From CANHEE01 sp043777755 (lineage in GTDB: Bacteria; Bacteroidota; Bacteroidia; Chitinophagales; Saprospiraceae), in NCBI GenBank assembly GCA_043777755.1, contig JAYWHK010000082.1:1-12044 (forward strand): 12,044 nucleotides of DNA, written 5' to 3'. Position numbers and translations under genes: made by a program. Shown piece after piece: positions 1-6,301 of this stretch. Within the stretch, counting starts at the first letter, position 1. Each line of letters begins with the position of its first letter. The notes under the pieces are model-generated. The model searched no databases and was not told the DNA's origin. It saw only the letters and a program-made list of their open reading frames with translations.

Positions 1-150
1 ATCAAAACAAGTGAAAAAGAAAGTTTTTTTTCTTTTAATTGGTTAATGACGCTATTGGGAATCAGTGGAATTGGTTTGTTTTTGTGGTTCAGTATTTACT
101 ATAATGCGCCCCAAAAACTGGACAGTAAAATGACTAAAAATAAAGTGTAA
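1..150 (+). CDS. 3' end of an unidentified membrane protein, tail supplied by an IS end
   Basis: An open frame enters from the left edge in frame 1 and stops at the TAA at 148-150. The visible part has a polar stretch (KTSEKES) and then one hydrophobic segment at about residues 14-34 (LMTLLGISGIGLFLWFSIYY), which is a probable transmembrane helix. From base 105 onward the codons lie inside the left terminal repeat of an IS3-type relic, so the last 15 residues or so (from the N of NAPQK) are not the original C-terminus. The start and most of the protein lie outside the window, and I do not recognise the family. The present gene is probably a truncated version of a longer ancestor; the ORF at 469-588 may be its severed end. 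Confidence 0.45.
   Translation: MKTSEKESFFSFNWLMTLLGISGIGLFLWFSIYYNAPQKLDSKMTKNKV
105..124 (+). repeat. Left terminal inverted repeat of the IS3 relic
   Basis: TGCGCCCCAAAAACTGGACA pairs with the right end at 432-451 with three mismatches, all clustered in positions 12-14. It also supplies the final codons and lies just ahead of the stop of the ORF ending at 150. Confidence 0.85.
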
Positions 151-190
151 AAAAACAGGTTATTATAGGTTAGTTAAACTATTGTTAAAG

Positions 191-363
191 ATGAAAAGGG
201 ATCGTCGTATTCACAGTTACAAGAATATGTGTACATTTTTGCACCTGAAAATGGCTTAGAGCTTCACAAAGGATTGTCACAGTTCTATACAAATTACAAT
301 TACAAACGAAGACATCAAAGCCTTAATGACCGTACCCCAAGTCAATTATTTTTGTTACCTTAG
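191..363 (+). pseudogene. IS3-family transposase (OrfB) C-terminal fragment, frameshifted
   Basis: Frame 1 from about 223 to the TAG at 361-363 reads EYVYIFAPENGLELHKGLSQ and then FYTNYNYKRRHQSLNDRTPS, ending QLFLLP. The pattern NGLELHKGL...FYxxYNxxRRHQSL..xTP is the characteristic end of IS3-group transposases, just after the last catalytic Glu of the DDE integrase fold. Upstream, the ATG at 191 (frame 2) reads MKRDRRIHSYKN, which looks like the same protein in a shifted frame, so a frameshift lies near 225-240. The catalytic DDE residues and all of OrfA are absent. The fragment is non-functional. Confidence 0.8.
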
Positions 364-430
364 CCTAAACGTAGAGATCCATTTAGTATTATGGGGCTAA
401 AAGCTAAACAAACTTATTTTTTCTAAACTT

Positions 431-451
431 TTGTCCAACATTTGGGGCGCA
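431..451 (-). repeat. Right terminal inverted repeat of the IS3 relic
   Basis: TTGTCCAACATTTGGGGCGC followed by A; its reverse complement begins TGCGCCCCAAATGTTGGACA. It lies 67 bp downstream of the transposase stop codon, a usual arrangement for IS3-type elements. Confidence 0.85.
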
Positions 452-468
452 CAATATATGGAGACGGT

Positions 469-588
469 ATGAGTTATGACCTAACAACTTATAACTACAA
501 TAGCGAAGATTTGATAGAATTAATTACATCGGAAAATACAGAAGCTAAGACAAAGGTATTTACAAAATTTGAATATATAAAGAGATAA
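469..588 (+). CDS. Short 39-codon ORF, possibly the severed C-terminus of the gene interrupted at 104
   Basis: ATG at 469 to TAA at 586-588 gives a polar 39-residue peptide (begins MSYDLTTYNYNSEDLIELIT, ends FEYIKR). The same frame is open leftward to the IS relic (TIYGDG before the Met), so the ATG may be internal to an older gene. There is no Shine-Dalgarno sequence or clear promoter. No family is recognised. It could be a real micro-ORF, but it is more likely gene debris to the right of the IS insertion. Confidence 0.3.
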   Translation: MSYDLTTYNYNSEDLIELITSENTEAKTKVFTKFEYIKR

Positions 589-822
589 TTCCATAATGAA
601 TCCATCCCAAATACTGAGCCAGTAAACAAACGAATCAAGACAGATTTTAAAGAAATCATTAGCCATATTTGGTAGAAGTTTAGTCGCTAAACAGCTGATT
701 TTCAAGGTTTAATTTTTTGTGCGACTACTACCAAAGGAGTCCCTTCGGGAAAATCGCCCCTACAATCGTCGAAATCTCTCCCAAAGATACAACTATTAAA
801 AAAAAAGTGCGTTCTTCCAATT
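589..822. other. Intergenic stretch without a convincing gene
   Basis: No plausible coding frame is seen on either strand; the minus-strand frames here have odd composition or overlap the lipoprotein gene. Small structures are present. GTTTAG-TCG-CTAAAC at 678-692 is a perfect 6-bp stem. TCCC-TTC-GGGA at 740-750 is a short hairpin. CAAAGATA at 782-789 reads TATCTTTG on the minus strand and fits the Bacteroidota -7 pattern TAnnTTTG, but no gene follows it leftward. No clear promoter for the downstream lipoprotein gene is visible. Confidence 0.4.
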
Positions 823-1308
823 ATGAAAACTAATCTATATCTACTCCTCTTGATTCTTTTGGTGTCATGTAGCACTAAAAAAGTCACCACTACAACGCCA
901 AAACCAAGCAAACCGAAAGTTATTGAAACTGAAACGGTGAGCGCATGGGATTTTAAAGAGAACAAAAATTTGACCCTGAGTCAGATTTTTGACCAAGCCA
1001 AAGCACAAAAAAAACTTGTTTTTGTTGATGCTTATGCCACTTGGTGTGCGCCTTGCAAACTGATGGACAAAGAAGTGTTCACAGATAAAATTGCAGCGAA
1101 ATTCTTTAACGATAACTTTATCAGCTACAAACTGAACATCGAAAAGAACAATGGCGAAACCGTCAAATTGCTCTACTCTATTGATGTCTTACCAACTTTG
1201 CTTTTTTTAGATGCCGATGGAAATGTCTTAAAAAAAGTAGAAAATTCTATCACAACCACTATGCTAAAAGCCGCCGCTCAGGAAGCATTACGGAAAGCGA
1301 AAAAGTAA
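823..1308 (+). CDS. Thioredoxin-fold lipoprotein (thiol-disulfide exchange, periplasmic)
   Basis: The protein has 161 residues. The N-terminus is a lipoprotein signal: short basic start, hydrophobic core, and the lipobox LVSC with Cys16 as the lipidation site. A Thr/Pro/Lys-rich tether (about 17-38) follows, then a thioredoxin-like domain (about 42-157). The redox motif is WCAPC at 74-78 (preceded by DAYAT), and the conserved cis-proline is Pro124 in DVLPTLLF. Both active-site cysteines are present, so it should be catalytically competent. The KxLVFVDAYATWCAPCKxMDKEVF pattern resembles thioredoxin-like (Thioredoxin_7/DUF255-type) proteins common in Bacteroidota. It probably acts in the periplasm, anchored to a membrane; the substrate is unknown. 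The ATG at 823 is chosen because it gives the complete signal sequence; no Shine-Dalgarno is visible. It stands alone: nothing co-directional is close enough to form an operon. Confidence 0.88.
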   Translation: MKTNLYLLLLILLVSCSTKKVTTTTPKPSKPKVIETETVSAWDFKENKNLTLSQIFDQAKAQKKLVFVDAYATWCAPCKLMDKEVFTDKIAAKFFNDNFISYKLNIEKNNGETVKLLYSIDVLPTLLFLDADGNVLKKVENSITTTMLKAAAQEALRKAKK

Positions 1309-1314
1309 TTTATC
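1309..1314. repeat. Direct repeat TTTATC, left flank of the cloverleaf element
   Basis: TTTATC directly abuts the outer inverted repeat and recurs at 1437-1442 right after its other end. This is consistent with a 6-bp target-site duplication. In AT-rich DNA a chance match is possible. Confidence 0.5.
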
Positions 1315-1436
1315 TGGTTCTTTTAAAATTTTTGTGGAGTACATCGCATAACGCTGAAAGCGTTAAACTTGAATGAACTGTGTTGATTCAAGTTTAAGCC
1401 CATTCGGGCTTTCAAAAAAAAATCTTAAAAGAACCA
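1315..1436. mobile_element. Small MITE/REP-like element with cloverleaf-forming inverted repeats
   Basis: TGGTTCTTTTAA (1315-1326) is perfectly complementary to TTAAAAGAACCA (1425-1436), and pairing extends six more bases past one mismatch (1328-1333 with 1418-1423). Inside lie three further perfect stems. Hairpin 1 is TAACGCT-GAA-AGCGTTA (1349-1365). Hairpin 2 is AAACTTGAAT (1365-1374) with ATTCAAGTTT (1386-1395), extendable by two pairs at the expense of hairpin 1. Hairpin 3 is AAGCCC-ATTC-GGGCTT (1396-1411). The whole can therefore fold as an outer stem with three arms. The element is bounded by the direct repeat TTTATC at 1309-1314 and 1437-1442. It has no coding capacity and begins 6 bp after the lipoprotein stop codon. 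Hairpin 3, followed by TTTC, might also act as a weak terminator. Confidence 0.65.
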
Positions 1437-1442
1437 TTTATC
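1437..1442. repeat. Direct repeat TTTATC, right flank of the cloverleaf element
   Basis: Second copy of the 6-bp repeat, starting at the base after TTAAAAGAACCA. It is the partner of the copy at 1309-1314. Confidence 0.5.
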
Positions 1443-1505
1443 CTAAAAAAATGCTCGTTCATATAAGAATTTATTGTTTTTTATAGTTAAAATAAAAATT
1501 ATCTA

Positions 1506-1513
1506 TATGTTTG
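1506..1513 (+). promoter_or_regulatory. Putative -7 promoter element for the M13 peptidase gene
   Basis: TATGTTTG matches the Bacteroidota -7 consensus TAnnTTTG and lies 34 bp before the ATG at 1548, giving a predicted leader of about 28 nt. No good TTTG -33 box is seen at the usual spacing, so this is a pattern match only. Confidence 0.45.
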
Positions 1514-1547
1514 TGAATATTTTTTAATAAATTAAATTTTATTTTCA

Positions 1548-3560
1548 ATGAAAAAAATTAGCGTAATGCTTTTTAGTGTAATGTGCAGTTTCTTTGCAAG
1601 CGCACAACACGATGCTATCCATAAGGACTACATGAATACTTCGGTCAGTCCTGGTGAAGATTTTTATGAATATGCTGTAGGGAATTGGCGTAAAAACAAT
1701 CCAATTCCAGCATCAGAATCTCGTTGGGGAAGTTTCAATGAGGTTTTTGAAAGCAATAAAAAAATCTTGAACCAAATCATGTTGGATTGTTCCAAAAGTA
1801 CTTTTACACAAGGGACAGCAAAACAAAAAATTGGTGATTTTTACAAAAGCGGTATGGATTCCGTGGCTTTGAATAAAGCTGGATTCGCACCTTTAGCTCC
1901 TTATTTTACTCAGATTAGTGCTTTGAAAAATAAAAAAGACGTAATGAATCTTTTGGGGCAATTCCAGACTTTCGGTGGTAATTTGGTTTATTCTTTTTAC
2001 ATTGACCAAGACCAAAAATACTCGTCGGTGCTTGTGCCTTATTATACTCAAGGTGGTTTAAGTTTGCCTGACCGTGATTATTATTTGAAAGACGATGCGG
2101 ACAAGAAAAAAATCCGTGATGCGTTTTTTATTCATGTCAGTAAAATGTTTGTGTTGAAAGGATTGAAGCAAGATGCTGCAGACAAAGCGGCGAATGTTGT
2201 CCTTCAAATGGAAACAAAATTGGCAGAAGGAAGCATGGATCGTGTAACGCAGCGTGACCCGTACAAAACGTATAACAAATACACGCAAGCTGGTTTTTCG
2301 GCTATGACCAAAAACATAGATTGGAAAGCACAAGCCGCATTTTTGAAAATGCCAAAAGTAGATAGTGTTATTGTTCGCACACCTGATTTTTTCAAAAAAA
2401 TAGACCAAATGCTTGATTCTGAATCAATTGCAGATTGGAAAAATTATTTGACTTGGCGTTTGATGAACGATGTTTCGGACAATTTGAGTGATGCTATTTC
2501 GGAAGAAGTATTTAGTTTTAGAGGAAAAACACTTTCTGGAACAAAAGCCCGTAAGCCTCGTGCAGAGCGTGTAATGTTGAATGTTGATGCTAATTTGGGT
2601 GAACTGGTAGGTCAAATTTATGTTGAAAAAGCATTCCGTCCAGAAGCTAAAAAGTATATGTTGGATTTGGTAAAAAATATGCAAACGGTGTTCGGTGAGC
2701 GTATCCAAAACTTGGATTGGATGACACCCGAAACCAAAAAAGCGGCTTTGAACAAACTCAGCAAATTCATGGTGAAAATTGGTTATCCTGACAAGTGGAA
2801 GGATTTCAAAGCCATGGACATCAAAAAACAAGCCTACGTTCTGAACGTTATCAATGCGAATAAATTTGCAGTTTCTGATATGGTAAGCAAACTTGGAAAA
2901 CCCGTGGACAGAACGCAGTGGTTCATGTCACCACAAACGGTGAACGCTTACTACAATCCTTCTAACAACGAAATCGTGTTTCCAGCAGGGATTTTACAAC
3001 CGCCATTTTTTGACTACAAAGCAGATGATGCGGTGAATTATGGCGCAATTGCTGCCGTAATTGGTCACGAAATGACCCATGGGTTTGACGATGAAGGTCG
3101 TCAGTACGATGCCAACGGTGATTTGAAAGAATGGTGGACAAAAGAAGATGCTGAAAAATTTGAGAAAAAAGCACATATTATTGAGGAACAATTCAATAAT
3201 TATAAAATTTTGGATAGTGTAGCGGTCAATGGAAAATTGACTTTGGGCGAAAATTTGGCTGATTTGGGTGGCGTTGCGATTGCTTATGATGCTTTCAAAC
3301 GTACCGCACAAGGCAAAGAAAATGCAACAATTGGTGGTATGACTGCCGATGAGCGTTTTTTCATTTCTTGGGCGAACTGTTGGAAAAACAACATCACACC
3401 TCAGATGGCAAAACGTTTTATTGCTACTGATCCGCACGCTCCTGCGAACCTCCGTGGTTTTGCGCCTTTGACGCACCACGATATGTTTTTTGATGCTTTC
3501 AAAATCCAAGACAATGCAAAACTTTTCCGTAAAAAAGAAGATAGAGTAAAGATTTGGTAG
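1548..3560 (+). CDS. pepO: M13-family zinc endopeptidase, exported (PepO/neprilysin-like)
   Basis: The protein has 670 residues, normal for bacterial M13 peptidases. The signal peptide is MKKISVMLFSVMCSFFASA with likely cleavage before Gln20, so the enzyme should be periplasmic or exported. An M13 N-terminal region (about 30-410) precedes the catalytic domain (about 460-667). The zinc site is HEMTH at 507-511 (within GHEMTHGFDDEGR), and the third ligand is Glu568 in ENLADLGG with Asp572. The substrate-binding motif NAYY is at 466-469. It ends VKIW with the family's terminal Trp; the Cys found near the mammalian C-terminus is absent. The expected activity is cleavage of oligopeptides of limited length on the N-terminal side of hydrophobic residues. 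All key residues are intact. It is transcribed alone, with a TAnnTTTG element upstream and a strong terminator about 90 bp after the stop. The symbol reflects the family rather than proven orthology. Confidence 0.94.
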   Translation: MKKISVMLFSVMCSFFASAQHDAIHKDYMNTSVSPGEDFYEYAVGNWRKNNPIPASESRWGSFNEVFESNKKILNQIMLDCSKSTFTQGTAKQKIGDFYKSGMDSVALNKAGFAPLAPYFTQISALKNKKDVMNLLGQFQTFGGNLVYSFYIDQDQKYSSVLVPYYTQGGLSLPDRDYYLKDDADKKKIRDAFFIHVSKMFVLKGLKQDAADKAANVVLQMETKLAEGSMDRVTQRDPYKTYNKYTQAGFSAMTKNIDWKAQAAFLKMPKVDSVIVRTPDFFKKIDQMLDSESIADWKNYLTWRLMNDVSDNLSDAISEEVFSFRGKTLSGTKARKPRAERVMLNVDANLGELVGQIYVEKAFRPEAKKYMLDLVKNMQTVFGERIQNLDWMTPETKKAALNKLSKFMVKIGYPDKWKDFKAMDIKKQAYVLNVINANKFAVSDMVSKLGKPVDRTQWFMSPQTVNAYYNPSNNEIVFPAGILQPPFFDYKADDAVNYGAIAAVIGHEMTHGFDDEGRQYDANGDLKEWWTKEDAEKFEKKAHIIEEQFNNYKILDSVAVNGKLTLGENLADLGGVAIAYDAFKRTAQGKENATIGGMTADERFFISWANCWKNNITPQMAKRFIATDPHAPANLRGFAPLTHHDMFFDAFKIQDNAKLFRKKEDRVKIW

Positions 3561-3608
3561 TTTCAGAAAAATTATTTTAAATTAATTCTGTTCTGTTAAA
3601 AAAAAATC

Positions 3609-3616
3609 TATTTTTG
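3609..3616 (+). promoter_or_regulatory. Putative -7 promoter element upstream of truA
   Basis: TATTTTTG fits TAnnTTTG. It is the only such match I see between pepO and truA on this strand. A transcript from here would start near 3622 and would have to cross the hairpin and T-run at 3651-3690 before reaching truA. A TTTG-like TCTG lies at 3587-3590, a plausible but imperfect -33 box. Confidence 0.4.
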
Positions 3617-3628
3617 TGATTTAATCAC
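3616..3628. promoter_or_regulatory. 13-bp perfect palindrome, possible operator
   Basis: GTGATT-T-AATCAC is a perfect dyad around a single central base and overlaps the last base of the putative -7 element. It resembles half-sites of CRP/FNR-type regulators (TGTGA...TCAC), but the spacer is 5 rather than 6 bases. The position, straddling the predicted transcription start, would suit a repressor site. Confidence 0.35.
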
Positions 3629-3650
3629 TATTTTTCATATAGCAATTATT

Positions 3651-3690
3651 AAAAAAGAAGTCGAGGTTTATAACACCGACTTCTTTTTTT
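3651..3690. terminator. Intrinsic terminator between pepO and truA
   Basis: AAAAAAGAAGTCG (3651-3663) pairs perfectly with CGACTTCTTTTTT (3677-3689) over 13 bp with a 13-nt loop, ending in seven T. It clearly terminates pepO transcription. It ends only 12 bp before the truA ATG, so it also lies in the leader of any truA transcript that starts upstream. Confidence 0.85.
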
Positions 3691-3702
3691 ATTAAAAAAT
3701 TT

Positions 3703-4455
3703 ATGACACGTTTTTTTATAGAACTATCTTATCATGGGAAAAATTATTGTGGCTGGCAAGTACAGCCTGGTTCGCCATCGGTGCAAGAAAGCATCGAAAC
3801 GGCACTTTTTACCATTTTAAGAGAAAAAATTGAGATTGTTGGTTGCGGAAGAACAGATACGGGTGTTCATGCTTCACAGTATTTTGCACATTTTGATTGG
3901 AAAGAAGAAGCTTTTCCTACGCATTTTTTTTATCGCTTGAATAAAATTTTACCAAAAGACATTGCGATTCATCGCATCGTTAAAGTTGAAAATGAAGCGC
4001 ACGCTCGTTTTGATGCTTTCCGCCGTGCCTATCAGTACCATATTGATGGTAAAAAAAATCCTTTCAGCATAGAAACAGCTACTTTCATTTATAATTTTGA
4101 GGATTTAAATATAGAGAAAATGCAAGAAGCCGCACGCTTATTGCTTGATTATCAAGAGTTTGCGCCATTTTGCAAAAGCAATCACGATGCCAAAACCCAA
4201 CGTTGCGAACTTTACCGTTCTGAATGGGAATGGGACGCTGCAAACAAAAAAGCGATTTACCATATATCGGCAAATCGCTTTTTGAGAGGAATGGTTCGCC
4301 TCATTGTCGGAATGTGTTTGAATGTCGGTGCAGGAAAATTGACTATCGAAGATGTCAAATTCGCTTTGGACAATCAAATATTATTGAAAAAAGCCAACAG
4401 CGCAGAGCCGCAAGGACTTTTTTTAACAGAAATACATTATCCTTATGACATTTAG
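3703..4455 (+). CDS. truA: tRNA pseudouridine(38-40) synthase TruA
   Basis: The protein has 250 residues, close to the usual 245-270 of bacterial TruA. The enzyme converts uridines 38-40 in the anticodon stem-loop of tRNAs to pseudouridine, without a cofactor, in the cytoplasm. Visible family signatures are the N-terminal IELSYHGKNYCGWQVQP, the catalytic loop GCGRTDTGVHASQ with nucleophile Asp52, the RFDAFRRAYQYHI segment, CKSNHDAKTQRC, and near the C-terminus FLRGMVRLIVGMCLNVGAGK. No substitution of key residues is seen. The ATG at 3703 is chosen because the family signature starts within the first residues and a stem-loop terminator lies immediately upstream. It is convergent with the ABC-F gene and shares its terminator. 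Only 12 bp separate the pepO terminator from the start codon, which makes its expression signal unusual. Confidence 0.96.
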   Translation: MTRFFIELSYHGKNYCGWQVQPGSPSVQESIETALFTILREKIEIVGCGRTDTGVHASQYFAHFDWKEEAFPTHFFYRLNKILPKDIAIHRIVKVENEAHARFDAFRRAYQYHIDGKKNPFSIETATFIYNFEDLNIEKMQEAARLLLDYQEFAPFCKSNHDAKTQRCELYRSEWEWDAANKKAIYHISANRFLRGMVRLIVGMCLNVGAGKLTIEDVKFALDNQILLKKANSAEPQGLFLTEIHYPYDI

Positions 4456-4549
4456 CTTAAAAGTTGTTTGTATTGTTTGCAATTGTTAAAGAGAAAAAAA
4501 TTATAAAGCGTCTGTTCTTTTTTTGAATAAAATCAGTTTCAATTCTCAC

Positions 4550-4587
4550 AAAAAAAGGTCAGCATTTTCAAACGCTGACCTTTTTTT
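4550..4587. terminator. Bidirectional intrinsic terminator between truA and the ABC-F gene
   Basis: Seven A plus GGTCAGC (4550-4563) pairs with GCTGACC plus seven T (4574-4587), giving a 14-bp perfect stem with a 10-nt loop. It has an A-run on one side and a T-run on the other, so it can stop transcription from both converging genes. It ends 20 bp from the ABC-F stop codon. Confidence 0.92.
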
Positions 4588-4607
4588 ATACTATCTAAAC
4601 ATCAAGA

Positions 4608-6224
4608 TTAAGCATAATACTCTGCTCTTAATTCTTTTACTCTTGCATCTTCGATGAACTCATCGTAGCTCATAGGACGGTCAATGATTCCTTTTGGCGT
4701 GATTTCAATGATACGATTTGCTACGGTTTGCGTCATTTCGTGGTCACGAGAAGTGAACAACATCACAGAACGGAAATCTTTCATACCATTGTTGAGTGCC
4801 GTGATACTTTCGAGGTCAAGGTGATTCGTAGGTTCGTCCAACATCAAAACATTGGCTTGCTGTAGCATCAAACGGCTAAACATACAACGCATTTTTTCAC
4901 CACCAGAAAGTACATTACATTCTTTTAATGATTCTTCACCAGAAAATAACATACGTCCTAAGAATCCACGAACATAGGTTTCGTCTTTGTCCGTAGAATA
5001 TTGGCGCAACCATTCTATTAAGTTCAAATTGCTTTTGAAATATTCTGCATTATCGTTTGGAATATAAGCGGTCGTAATCGTTTGACCAAAACGGAATTCA
5101 CCTTTAAAATCAGCGAGTTGGTTATTCAAAATCTGGTAAAAATATGTTGTTGCCAAAGAATTTCGTGAAATAATGGCTACTTTTTCACCACGATTGACGG
5201 TAAAGTGAACATCATTAAATAAAACTTCACCATTCAAAGAACAGCTCAATCCGCTAACTTCCAAAATTTGGTCACCAACTTCACGACCCATTTGGTTGAA
5301 AATAATACCTGGATACTTACGACTTGATGGGCGAATTTCGCTCAAATCAATCTTATCCAAGGCTTTTTTACGAGAAGTTGCCTGACGAGATTTTGATACA
5401 TTCGCCGAGAAACGACGGATAAATTCTTGCAATTCTTTTACACGCTCTTCTGATTTCTTGCGTTGATCAGACATCTGACGAGCCATCAACTGAGAACTTT
5501 CATACCAGAATGAATAGTTTCCTGTGAAAATACGGATTTTACTAAAATCAATATCCACCGTATGTGTACAAACTGCATCCAAAAAGTGACGGTCGTGTGA
5601 TACAACCAAAACCACTTTTTCGTAGCCAGCCAAAAAGTCTTCCAACCAGCCAATCGTTTCTACGTCCAAGTCATTCGTAGGCTCATCGAGCAACAAAATA
5701 TCTGGATTATTAAACAAAGCCTGTGCAATCAAAACACGGACTTTCTGATTTCCGTCCAATTCTTTCAGTTGTTTGTAGTGGTTAGCCTCTACAATACCTA
5801 AGTTAGAAAGAAGTGTAGCGGCATCGCTTTCTGCTTCCCAACCATTCATTTCGGCAAATTCACCTTCCAAAACGCCTAATTTCTCACCATCAGCATCATT
5901 GAAATCTTCTTTTGCATAAAGGACTTCTTTTTCTTTGATAATGGCGTATAGTTTGTCGTGACCCATCAAAACGCAGTCCAAGACGGTAAATTCGTCATAA
6001 GCGTAGTGATTTTGTTTCAAAACAGACATACGTTGGTCTTTTCCAATATCCACCGAACCTGTAGTTGGGTCAATTTCGCCACTCAAAATCTTCAAAAAAG
6101 TAGATTTTCCAGCACCATTAGCTCCAATGATACCATAACAGTTGCCTTCGGAAAATTTCAGATTGACATCTTCAAATAAAATACGTTTGCCAAAACGTAA
6201 GGATAGGTTATTTACTGCTAACAT
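4608..6224 (-). CDS. ybiT: ABC-F family ATPase, YbiT-like (ribosome-associated)
   Basis: The protein has 538 residues: two ABC domains and no membrane segment, the ABC-F layout. The linker (about 240-300) includes FSxNxSKSRQATSRxKxLDKI, typical of the YbiT subgroup and part of the region that contacts P-site tRNA in ABC-F proteins. NBD1 has Walker A GANGAGKST (34-42), Gln71, Walker B with DEPTND (180-185) and switch His210, but a non-canonical signature LDGNQ (156-160). NBD2 has a good signature LSGGE (439-443) and DEPTNH (463-468). Its Walker A is degenerate (SRNSLATTY, 353-361, no Lys), Asn390 stands where the Q-loop Gln is expected, and Arg493 stands where the switch His is expected. One composite ATP site is therefore canonical and the other is not. 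The likely role is modulating translation by binding at the ribosomal E site; resistance activity is not indicated. Confidence 0.92.
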   Translation of the reverse strand: MLAVNNLSLRFGKRILFEDVNLKFSEGNCYGIIGANGAGKSTFLKILSGEIDPTTGSVDIGKDQRMSVLKQNHYAYDEFTVLDCVLMGHDKLYAIIKEKEVLYAKEDFNDADGEKLGVLEGEFAEMNGWEAESDAATLLSNLGIVEANHYKQLKELDGNQKVRVLIAQALFNNPDILLLDEPTNDLDVETIGWLEDFLAGYEKVVLVVSHDRHFLDAVCTHTVDIDFSKIRIFTGNYSFWYESSQLMARQMSDQRKKSEERVKELQEFIRRFSANVSKSRQATSRKKALDKIDLSEIRPSSRKYPGIIFNQMGREVGDQILEVSGLSCSLNGEVLFNDVHFTVNRGEKVAIISRNSLATTYFYQILNNQLADFKGEFRFGQTITTAYIPNDNAEYFKSNLNLIEWLRQYSTDKDETYVRGFLGRMLFSGEESLKECNVLSGGEKMRCMFSRLMLQQANVLMLDEPTNHLDLESITALNNGMKDFRSVMLFTSRDHEMTQTVANRIIEITPKGIIDRPMSYDEFIEDARVKELRAEYYA

Positions 6225-6301
6225 TTTCTTTTAAAATTAATTTAAGTTGATTGCCTTACTTTTATTTTTAATGCAAAATCAACTATTTATAAAAAACGCT
6301 G

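Larger units (their letters stand above)
105..451. mobile_element. Degraded IS3-family insertion sequence (347 bp relic)
   Basis: The left end TGCGCCCCAAAAACTGGACA (105-124) and the reverse complement of the right end (432-451) match at 17 of 20 positions. They carry the TG...CA termini usual for IS3-family elements. Between them only the last part of an IS3-type transposase (OrfB, rve/DDE integrase fold) survives, out of frame with its upstream piece. A complete IS3-family element is about 1.2-1.5 kb, so roughly 1 kb of the interior has been lost. The flanking trinucleotides are TAA (102-104) and CAA (452-454), so any target duplication is imperfect. The copy cannot move by itself, but its ends could still be recognised by a related transposase. 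Confidence 0.85.

Noticed and set aside
102..454. Clean 3-bp target duplication around the IS3 relic
   Set aside because: The flanks are TAA and CAA; only two of three bases agree, so a duplication cannot be claimed.
520..965. Two minus-strand ORFs (61 and 87 codons) preceded by TATCTTTG on the minus strand
   Set aside because: Their composition is unlike a protein gene. One overlaps the lipoprotein gene antisense, the other covers IS-adjacent debris, and neither resembles a family.
1315..1436. CRISPR array or tRNA gene, because of the cloverleaf shape
   Set aside because: There is no repeated unit with spacers. The arms and loops lack tRNA features such as the T-loop GTTC sequence in position and an anticodon arm of standard size.
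2994..3509. 171-codon minus-strand ORF inside the M13 peptidase gene
   Set aside because: It is antisense to the conserved catalytic region. The plus strand encodes an intact M13 domain, so this is a frame shadow.
3615..3628. CRP/FNR binding site
   Set aside because: The TGTGA and TCAC half-sites are 5 bases apart, not 6, and no regulator is linked; kept only as a generic palindrome.
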